Assembly (NCBI GenBank): GCA_035236585.1
Contig: CP141127.1
Location: 65,949,495 to 66,013,494 of the forward strand
Direction: 5' to 3'
Source: Warburgia ugandensis
Lineage: Eukaryota > Streptophyta > Magnoliopsida > Canellales > Canellaceae
Length of the DNA: 64,000 nt
Shown here: piece after piece, positions 52,718 through 64,000 of the stretch
Numbering within the stretch: the first letter of the stretch is position 1
How the letters are laid out: each line of letters opens with the position of its first letter
Notes under the pieces: generated by a model
What the model was told of the DNA's origin: nothing
Database searches by the model: none
Seen by the model: the letters and a program-made list of their open reading frames with translations, nothing else
Made by a program: the position numbers and the translations under genes

Positions 52718-53392
52718 AAGAAGAAATAAATAAATTGTTCTGCCTGATCGTCGCTCACAATCTTAGGCATCCATCCAAACCAGATGAAAAAAATTGAATC
52801 ACCTCTCGTAGATTCGTTGAGAATGGAGTAAAACCTCCACATATTTTCATTTCATCAGTTGATGGCTTCTATACACCGTTATGCCCAACCCATGTCTCTG
52901 GTAATTTCAACCACGATGACAATGTCGGAACATTTGATAAATAATTAGCAGACATGGATTTCAATCATGGGGCATCAGGCGGATTACTACTATGCTAAAT
53001 TTCCAGGAAATTCTTGATTTTCCAATAAAATGATAGCACGATACTGCCGTACTACAATATCTACAGTCACGGATGTGCAAGTGAAACATCTACTAAATAA
53101 GCCAGCAGCGTAGAAAAGAATTAACTGCAATAAACGACTCACCCTAGCAGAAATTCTAAATAAGTGTTTAAAAGAGAGAAATGGAGAGCAGTTTTGACTC
53201 TCTGAATTCCCTTATCGAGAGCCCAAATCCCTCCCGCAAAGGTTCAAACCAGCCCTCAGTAGAAAAGCATGAGGGTTAGAGACCAAGAGAACAGTTGCTC
53301 AAAATGTGCACCTTGCACCTGAATGTATCAAGAGACTCCATCTCGCTTAATCAATGTCAGCGGCTACCATCTCTCGTCTACTCGCATTCATC
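52718..53392 (-). other. 3' flank / probable 3' UTR of the Ca2+-ATPase gene
   Basis: Non-coding stretch after the stop codon on the minus strand. The 3' UTR must lie here, but I cannot place the cleavage site with confidence. The short open frame just upstream of the NUMT (52,720-52,842) is not recognised. Confidence 0.45.
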
Positions 53393-56915
<3,523 letters not shown>

Positions 56916-58400
56916 CTGCATAATGTAGCAGGAGAATGTGTATAAAAATGTAGTAGGCTCTCAACAATGTTCAATTGCATTAGCAAGACACCATGTGCAT
57001 ACCAGAAATTCAAAATGCATCATAACCGTAGTTCAAACTTCAAAGAATCAGTTTATACCCAGTCATATCACATCATAGATCTTGGATTTCAAAGAATACA
57101 CTAATAACCCAAACATTATCAACTAGCCAATATTTGTGTAGGTGATACTGTCTGGTAAAGGTTGCAACTGATCGTTGATGTGTATTGAGAACCCAACATT
57201 GAAAAAGCACTATTGTAACAGATGAAAAAACAGTCTCGGAATGTGCAAAAAGGAATCTGAACGTGGCCCTGAAACTGAGAATTCAGTTAAAAGATAACAT
57301 ATCATATGAATATTCTACTTGCAGTACTCAATACCATTCTAGCGCACTTTCATGTGGCAAATTGCACCTTCCTCTGTCCCTTCATTTACTCTCATTAAAT
57401 GTTTCAAGTTTGGAAAGAGACAGAATATCCAAGACATGGGGGAAGCTAACAATGAAATACAATGAATACTTTCTCTCACAAACTAGTAATAACTGACAAG
57501 ATTCTCATTTATTGGGAAGAGGAATTCCAAACAGATGCATGAATACGGCAATGTCCTCACCCTGCTTTTGCAAAAAGGTGCCCCACCTCAGGATGATCCA
57601 TCTCATTCACATGATTGATCTCGCTATGGATGTCTATAGTTCAAAAAGCAAGCAGACTGGATGAATCTAGCATATGACAAGTTGTATTTCTGATCATAGG
57701 TAATGGACTAACAACAAACTTCATGTAACAACAGTCTAAATTCAACAGGCAAAAACACGGTTGTTTGGATGGTAAAATTGGTTTTTTGTTTACAAAATCC
57801 TCAAAGCCAGATCAATTAGAAGAACATCTTGGATCTCCAAATGTGGGAACTTCATCCACATGTGAGTGCTTTGTCCATTTACCGTCCCAAAACTGTTGCT
57901 GTAATTCCTAGCATCAAGTATGCTGACTATTCTAGATGCTTCACCGATCTTGTCTGGTTGGGTCTAAACGTAAGCTTCTGCTTCTTGATCTCTTGAATCT
58001 ATGCATGGAAAGGTAACCAGGACAGAGTTTCTTTACTGACAGCTAGAACAAGCTTCTCTTACTTGTGTGCATTTTGCTCAGCTACTTCTCTTGCCTCCAG
58101 TTCTAACTCAAATTCTATCTTTTTGCAGCCTAAATAAGTGAATGAGAGCAGAATGCAATGAACCAGTAACCTAATTCTTATCATTTCAATTTCAATCAAG
58201 GCTGCATCATGTCTTGGGTACCCCCACAGTCTCATGCTGCTTTAAGCTTTCCATCTTTGGGGCCTATATCTCCTTGGAGTAATACGGCAGAAACATTTTG
58301 GAAGAGCTGAATTGCTAAAACCTAAACAGAAGATTTTCAGGATGTTAACTATCAGGCCCAATAGCCCTACCAAAATGAGGCTTGTAAAGGACAGAATATC
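56916..58400 (-). other. Intron of the ECA gene (5' side), no coding seen
   Basis: By gene structure this is intron sequence. I searched the minus strand for upstream ECA blocks (DKTGT, helix 4 PEGLP) and found none up to 64,000. Small plus-strand ORFs such as 57,263-57,496 show no motif. Confidence 0.6.
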
Positions 58401-58482
58401 ATTGTAGGTTTGCCACGAGTGAAAAAGTTGAAGATTATTATCATTATTTTTTTTTCTTACTTACAAACAAATATACATATGC
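58400..58482 (-). mobile_element. Left part of an older minus-strand RTE 5' fragment (target of the LINE)
   Basis: This is the other side of the target at 62,081-62,193, split by the LINE. 58,422-58,482 contains one palindrome arm (aaaaagttgaagattatt...) ending in the 20-bp target duplication acaaacaaatatacatatgc at 58,463-58,482. Its extent below 58,420 is uncertain. Confidence 0.6.
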
Positions 58483-58550
58483 CGCCAATGCCAGTCCCAA
58501 GCCCGGATAAAAAAGGAGGGTCTTGTGTCAGGTGCCAGCCGGCAAGGGGG

Positions 58551-58876
58551 AAGTTGAAGATGATTTTATTATTTCTTTCTTACAAATGAATATGCATTTG
58601 TATATTAGTTTGTGAGGAAGAAATGATAATCATCTCTAGCTTCTTAAAAGATGGCAACCCTTGTGTCAGGTAACCAACCGGCAAGGGGGAAGTTGAAGAT
58701 GATTCTATTATTTCTTTCTTACAAATAAATATGCATTTGTATATTAGTTTGTGAGGAAGAAATGAAAATCATCTTCAGCTTCTTAAAATATGGTCACCAT
58801 TGCGTCAGGTAGCCAGCCGGCAAGGGTGAAGCTGAAGATGATTTTAATGATTTTAATGAAAACCATCTTCAGCTTT
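58551..58876 (+). repeat. Tandem palindrome modules in the LINE 5' region
   Basis: Palindromes at 58,551-58,646, 58,690-58,784 and a shortened one at 58,828-58,876. The left arm 'aagttgaagatgattttatt' mirrors the right arm '...atcatcttcagcttctt', with the centre near 'aatatgcatttgtat'. They are separated by a 43-bp spacer 'gatggcaacccttgtgtcag' followed by a 'ccaaccggcaaggggg' variant. The unit is about 139 bp. Confidence 0.9.
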
Positions 58877-58931
58877 TTTAAAACTATGGCAACCCCAACA
58901 TGACATGAATTGAAAAATGACATTCGCTCAA

Positions 58932-59137
58932 GCTAGGGCGTTCTCCATAAGCGATGCGCTGCATCAGATCCCGGATGCTGTGAAAAATAGGCAAGGGTTG
59001 CTAGGGCGTTCTCCTAGAAGCGACGCGCTACATCGGATCCTGGGTGTAGTGAAAAATGGGTAAGGGTTGCTAGAGCATGCCCTTGGAAGCGACGCACTGC
59101 ATCAGAACCCAGGTACAGTGAAAAGTGGACATGGGTT
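58932..59137 (+). promoter_or_regulatory. Three 68-69 bp monomers upstream of the LINE ORF
   Basis: Monomers start at 58,932, 59,000 and 59,069, each 'gctagggcgttctcc' then 'aagcgacgcgct' and 'gtgaaaaatgggcaagggtt' variants. They are GC-richer than the surroundings. By position in the 5' UTR they may act as promoter monomers, as tandem monomers do in some LINEs; that role is inferred. Confidence 0.7.
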
Positions 59138-59237
59138 CATACCATAGAGGTCAAGAAAGGCGATAGTAAATAGGGTATCTCCAGAACATAAGATTCGTAT
59201 CGCTACATAGAATATAGGAACACTGACAGGTAAGAGT

Positions 59238-60035
59238 TTGGAGTTAGTAGACACGATGAAACGTAGGAAAGTCAACATCGCTTGTATCCAAGAAACCAAG
59301 TGGAAAGGGGCTAAAGCTAGAGAAATAGATGGGTATAAATTATGGTACGTAGGAAAAGAAAATAATAGAAATGACGTAGGAATAAAAGTGGATAAGGAAT
59401 TAAAGGATAAAGTTGTGGAAGTTAAAAGACTTAGTGATAGAATTATAATAATAAAAATGATTCTAGGAGAGCAGATTATAAATATCATAAGTGCATATGC
59501 ACCACAAGTAGGGTTACAAGATATAATTAAGAGAGTTTTGGGAAGATATGGAGGGAGTCATGCAAGAAATTCCCAACACTGAGGGGATATTTATAGGAGT
59601 AGACTTAAATGGACATGTAGGAAAAGATAAGGATATGATAGCATACACGGAGGGTATGGTATAGGTGAACGAAATGAGATGGGGGAGAATATCCTCGATT
59701 TTGCTTTGTCATATAACCTATCCATTACAAATACACTCTTTAAGAGGGATGAACACTTAATAACCTTTAAAAGTGGACTTCATAAAAGCCAAATAGACTT
59801 TTTTCTACTTAGGAATAATGAAAGATCTATATGTAAGGATTGTAAGGTGATACCCGGTGAGAGTTTAACCTCACAACATAGGTTAATGGTTATGGATATT
59901 CATATCAAAAGATGGAGTAAAAGAACTGAACTTAATACACATCCAAAAACTAAGTGGTGGAACTTAAAAGGAGAGAAAATAACCTCATTCAAAAATAAGT
60001 TGATGGTAAAAGGAAATTGGAACTATGAAACATAA
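59238..60035 (+). pseudogene. RTE endonuclease domain
   Basis: The first frame, 59,238-59,582, has NIACIQETKWKG (catalytic Glu), YKLWYVG and IINIISAYAPQVG. After a frameshift near 59,530-59,580, GVDLNGHVGKD (D-x-N) is read at 59,600. The 59,679-60,035 frame supplies LITFKSG, QIDFFL and GESLTSQHRLMVMD, the SQH box (S-D/Q-H). These are the four signature blocks of AP-type LINE endonucleases. The stop at 59,662-59,664 and the frameshift show decay. Confidence 0.9.
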
Positions 60036-60044
60036 GTAAATACC

Positions 60045-61711
60045 ATGTGGACTAATATGGCTGAGTCCATTAAGAAAGTGGCAAATGATGTCTTAGGAGT
60101 ATTTAAAGGTAAAAGCCTATTAACAAAGGAAACATGGTGGTGGAATGAAACAGTGCAAAAAGCTATTAAAGAAAAACGAATGCATTTTAAAGCATGGCAG
60201 AAGATTAGAAATAATGAAAAACTATGAACAATATAAGAATGCTAAAAACGTTGCTAAGAGAATAGTAAGTGAGGCTAAACTTAAAGCATATGATGAGCTC
60301 TATAATAGACTAGGAAGAAGAGAAGGTGAGAAAGATGTGTTTAAACTTGTAAAAGTAAGAGAACAGAAGAGTAAGGACTTAGAGCATGTTAGGTGCATTA
60401 GAAGCGATGATCAAAGGGTATTAGTCAAAGATGATGAGATCAAACAAAGGTGAGAAATATACTTTCAAAAATTGTTAAATGACAATGGCCCTGAGAATAT
60501 AGGGATTGAAAATACTATAAATCTAAATAACACTGGATATTATAGATATGAACGTAGGATTAGAATACTTGAAGTAAAAGAGGCCTTGAGAAAGATGAAA
60601 TCAGGAATGGCCATAGGGCCTGATGGTATACCAATAGAGGTTTGGAAGCATATGGGAGATATTGGGGTAGTTTGGTTGACCAAGTTGTTTAACAAGAATA
60701 TAAAATCAAAGAAAATGCCTGATGAGTAGAGGAAAAGCTCTATTGTACCAATCTATAAGAATAAAGGAGACATTCAGAGCTGCACTAATTATCGAGGGAT
60801 CAAACTTATGAGCCACACCATGAAACTTTTTGAAAGAGTGATTGAGAAGAGGCTACGACATGAAACAAGTGTATCAGAGAATCAGTTTGGTTTCATGCCT
60901 GGGAGGTCTACCATGGAAGCTATTTCTTACTAAAACAATTAGTAGTGAAATATAGAGAGAGGAGAAAAGACCCGCACATGGTCTTTATTGACTTAGAGAA
61001 AGCTTATGATAGAGTCCCTAGAGAGTTAATATGGAGGGTGTTGGGTGGTAAAGGGGTTTCTCAGGGGTATATAGACATAATTAAAGATATGTATGAGGAA
61101 GCCGTAACAAATGTTAAGACCACTAGTGGCATGACTGGTGATTTTCCTGTCATTGTCGGATTGCACCAAGGATCGGCATTGAGTCCATACCTTTTCACAT
61201 TAGTTATGGATGAGTTAACAAAACATCTGCATGAGAAAATTCCCTGGTGCATGCTATTTGCAGATGATATAGTCCTACTTGATGAGACAAGAGAGGGTGT
61301 AAACATAAAGATAGAGTTATGGAGAGAGCATTAGAATTGGAAGGATTTAAAATTAGCCGAACTAAGACAGAATATATGAAATGTAATTTTAGCAAGGAGA
61401 GTAGGAGTGGAACACCAGTCAAGATTGATAACCAAGAGGACTCCATGAGAGACCACTTTCGATACTTAGGATCAGTGATCCATGAGAGTGGAGAGATTGA
61501 GAGGGAGGTTACCCAGAGAATCCAAGCGGTTTGGAACAAATGGAGATGTGCATCGAGTGTTTTATGTGATCGGCGGGTGCCACTCAAACTAAAGGGAAAA
61601 TTCTATAGGATGGCTATAAGGCCAGCCATGCTCTATGGATCAAAGTGTTGGGCAGTTAAGGAACATCATGCCCATAGGATGAGTGTCGCAAAAATGAGGA
61701 TGTTGAGATAG
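60045..61711 (+). pseudogene. RTE reverse transcriptase and C-terminal domain
   Basis: RT block 0-2 at 60,570-60,720 (ALRKMKSG.AIGPDGIPIEVWK), then a TAG at 60,727 where the neighbouring copy has TGG (Trp). Next come SCTNYRGIKLMSH and NQFGFMPGRSTMEAI, then a frameshift at about 60,930. The frame 60,945-61,334 has HMVFIDLEKAYDRVPRELIW (block A), LHQGSALSPYLFTLVMDEL (block B) and the catalytic FADDIVLL (block C). 61,319-61,711 encodes the thumb and C-terminal region (FKISRTKTEYM, FRYLGSVIHESG, ECW-like KCWAVK). Remnants continue to HVADP at about 62,018 just before the TGA tail. Confidence 0.92.
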
Positions 61712-62060
61712 ATGAATGGTAAGACAAGAAATAATAGAATTAGAAATGAAAATATTAGAAGAAATTTAGGGATAGCACCAATAGATAACAAGATGAGGGA
61801 GATTAAACTTAGATGGTTTGGACATGTTCAAAGGAGACCAACAACGGCACCAGTTAGGAGTGAGGCAATATAAGTTGAAGGTTCTAAAAGGGCAAGGGAA
61901 AGGCCCAAAAGAACGTAGATAGAAATGGTGAGGAAAGACTTAAAAACTTTGGGATTAAATGAAACCATGGCATTTAATAGAGTGGAATGGAAGAATAAGA
62001 TTCATGTGGCCGACCCCTAATTGGGATAAGGTCTTGATGATGATGATGATGATGATGATG

Positions 62061-62193
62061 ACAAACAAATATACATATGCATATTCATTTGTATGTAAGA
62101 AGAGAAAATAATGAAATAATCTTCAACTTCTTCAAAAAGTTTTACTTGCCAACTGACACCTAATGCAAAACTCTCCTCCTCTTTATCCGGGCT
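62061..62193 (-). mobile_element. Older RTE 5'-end fragment, opposite orientation, right part
   Basis: Read on the minus strand, 62,193 gives 'agcccggataaag', then 'gttttgcattaggtgtcag' and the palindrome arm 'gaagttgaagattatttcat', the same order as the 5' end of the plus-strand LINE (58,500-58,570). The palindrome is cut at its centre by the LINE and continues at 58,482 going down. Confidence 0.75.
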
Positions 62194-62937
62194 TCTAAAG
62201 TACAGAATATTAAGTCAAAAAGGTCTTCATATGAAAGAAGATCCTCGGCATTCGTTATAACTTTGTCTATTAAATGTAAGAACTGTGCTCGGAGAGAGAG
62301 AAGGAACCAATCTTCTTTGACCTTTATTTCAAAAAGGGACCTGCTAACCGACTGTCTACGGGCTGCTGCCAGGACAGCAAATAGCAAGGCCTGTCATTGT
62401 GTGGAGTAAACCTCATAAAGCAGGAAGAGCAACTATTCATTTGGCCAGCATCCTCTATTTCACCCCTGCATAACATTTCCTTTCAAAGAATAAGACAGAA
62501 AAAACGTTTTCCTAAATTTCATCCCACAAATATGCCATGGATAACCTCACCAGTACCATGGATAAAAAAATTATTCATGAAGGATGCTTATTCAATAAAA
62601 CCTGTATAAAACAGTGCCACATGTATACAAAGAACAAGTTTCAATGAGACACTTGTGACAATCTAGTTTGAAGTTCTCTATGGAGAGCTTAATTCAAATT
62701 ATTGCCATAATTCCTCCCCATATTTTCCCATCACAAAGCTTCAACTTTTCCTGTTTCCCTATCCAATGATGGATCATTTACAAAATTGTCAAATCAGTAT
62801 CCTACACTAACATGTTTGAAGCCCCTGCATCAAATTCCCTTTCAAAATTAAAACAACACCATAGAGAAGAAAATTGTTCTTGAAGGATGCTTATTCACTA
62901 AAAGCTATACAAAAAAGGGCCACACATATGAAAACAA
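62194..62937. other. ECA intron sequence with an internal partial duplication
   Basis: Contains two related segments, 62,468-62,632 and 62,826-62,938, sharing 'tttcctttcaaa', 'tgaaggatgcttattca' and a 'gccacat/gccacacatat' end. A minus-strand open frame at 62,160-62,387 (75 codons) runs into the RTE fragment and has no recognised motif. Confidence 0.45.
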
Positions 62938-64000
62938 CAAAGTGGCAAAAGACATCCTAGGAGTATCTAATGGTAAAAGGAACCAACAAAGGAAACTTGG
63001 TGGTGGAGTGAAAAAGTGCAAAAAGTTATTAAAAAGAAATATGTGCTTTAAAGCATAGCAAAGGACTAAAAATAATGAAAACTTTGAGCAATATAAGAAT
63101 GCTAAAAAGGTTGCTAAGAGAGTAGTAAGGCTAAACTCAAAGCATATGATGATCTCTATAATAAATTAGGAACAAGAGAAGGTGAGAAAGACGTGTTTAA
63201 AATCGTAAATGCAAGAGAACGGAAGAGTAAGGACTTAGACCACATTAAGTATATTAGAAATGATGACCAAAAGGTACTAGTCAAAGATGATGAGATCAAA
63301 TAAAGATGGGAAAGTTACTTTCAAAATTTGTTAAATGACAATTACCTTGAGAATATAGGAACTAAAAGTACATAAACCCAAATAACATTGGGCATTATAG
63401 ATATGACAGTAGGATTAGAATGCTTAAAGTAAAAGAGGCCTTGAAAAAGATGAAATCAGGAAAAACTCTAGGGCCTGATGGTATACCAATAGAGGTTTGG
63501 AAGTATATGGGAGATACTGGGGTAATTTGGTTAAAAAAATTATTTAACAAGATTGTGAAATCGAAGAAAATGCCAGATGAATGGAGAAAGAGCTCTATTA
63601 TACCAATTTACAAGAATAAAAGAGATATACAGAGTTGCACTAATTGTCGGGAGATAAAACTTATGAGCCATATCATGAAACCTTTTAAAAGAGTGATGGA
63701 GAAGAGGCTACGGCATGAGACAAGTTTATCGAAGAACTAGTTTGGTTTCATGCCTGGGAGGTCTATTATGAAAGCTATTTTCTTGCTTAAACAATTAATA
63801 AAGAAATATAGAGAGATGAGGAAGGACCTTCACATGGTCTTTATAGACTTAGAAAAGTCTTATGATAGGCTCCTTAAAGAGTTTTGTTTTTTTTTAATGG
63901 TGAGTGCTAGGCGAGAAGAGGATTCACGGGGGTATATAAACATAATTAAGGATATGTATGAGGGAGCAATAATATACATTAGGACCACTAGGGCAAAGAC
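62938..64000 (+). mobile_element. Second RTE LINE copy, 5'-truncated, running off the window
   Basis: From 62,938 it matches the first LINE from about 60,075 onward ('aagtggcaaaagacatccta' against 'aagtggcaaatgatgtctta'). The frame 63,420-63,740 has ALKKMKSGKTLGPDGIPIEVW, MPDEWRKSSIIPIYKNK and further RT block residues. Then comes FGFMPGRSIMKAI, with block A decayed (FIDLEKSYDRL) at 63,840. About 63,880-63,930 is locally rearranged. It lacks the endonuclease, consistent with incomplete reverse transcription at insertion. It continues past 64,000. Confidence 0.88.

Larger units (their letters stand above)
58483..62060 (+). mobile_element. Near-complete RTE-type LINE, 3.6 kb
   Basis: Flanked by an exact 20-bp target duplication (58,463-58,482 and 62,061-62,080). 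The 5' region has a motif 'aagcccggataaa', three palindrome modules (58,551-58,876) and three monomers of about 68 bp (58,932-59,137). One polyprotein with an N-terminal AP-type endonuclease and a reverse transcriptase follows. It ends with a (TGA)n tail instead of poly-A, typical of RTE elements. It lies on the plus strand, antisense to the ECA gene, inside an intron. Coding has several stops and frameshifts, so it is inactive, but it looks younger than the gypsy remnants. Confidence 0.92.

Noticed and set aside
59102-59488. 128-codon minus-strand ORF
   Set aside because: Antisense of the RTE endonuclease frame, which has clear catalytic motifs on the plus strand.
62160-62387. 75-codon minus-strand ORF, possibly an upstream ECA exon
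   Set aside because: It does not contain any ECA block and its 3' end runs into RTE 5' sequence.

Overview
The window is nuclear DNA of a flowering plant with a repeat-rich genome. The evidence is the 3' half of an intron-bearing gene for a plant endoplasmic-reticulum-type Ca2+-ATPase, several nested plant LTR retrotransposons (Athila-type and chromovirus-like Ty3/gypsy, Ty1/copia), RTE-type LINEs, and a fragment of mitochondrial cox1. The sequence does not settle the species. No tRNA, rRNA, CRISPR or operon-like feature was seen.

Layout. 1-5,240: AT-rich intergenic DNA with two copies of a diverged repeat and a minisatellite. 5,241-38,372: one Athila-type Ty3/gypsy element of about 33 kb. 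Its two LTRs lie in the same orientation and it is flanked by the target duplication cacat. It landed in the second copy of the upstream repeat, whose other half resumes at 38,373. The element has been enlarged by later insertions: a minus-strand block at about 8.1-20.5 kb (a truncated chromovirus-like element plus a non-autonomous Athila-like element) and a solo LTR at 26,489-35,054 that itself holds another solo LTR at 29,176-34,103. Each solo LTR has its own 5-bp target duplication. The decayed gag-protease-RT-RNase H-integrase remnants of the host element lie at 21.0-26.2 kb, plus strand. 40,716-43,767: a third solo LTR of the same superfamily, with a striking alternating purine-pyrimidine GC-rich tract. 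43.8-45.2 kb: CACTA-like subterminal repeats beside a decayed copia gag. 45.2-52.5 kb: mostly anonymous intergenic DNA with dinucleotide repeats and a 50.1-50.8 kb foldback/tandem repeat. 52.51-52.72 kb: nuclear cox1 fragment (NUMT).

53,393-56,915, minus strand: five exons encoding about the last 526 residues of an ECA1/ECA4-like Ca2+ pump, from the nucleotide-binding domain to a C-terminal KxKxx signal. Splice sites agree and reading frame is kept across every junction, so this is the one clearly intact cellular gene. Its 5' half lies beyond the window. The intron upstream of the first visible exon is at least 7 kb and holds a near-complete RTE LINE (58,483-62,060, 20-bp target duplication, TGA-repeat tail) and a second 5'-truncated RTE copy running off the end.

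The most interesting structure is in that intron. The 5' region of the RTE element carries a roughly 95-bp near-perfect palindrome in tandem (two full units and one short one). The element inserted almost exactly at the dyad centre of another copy of the same palindrome, in the 5' end of an older RTE fragment facing the other way.
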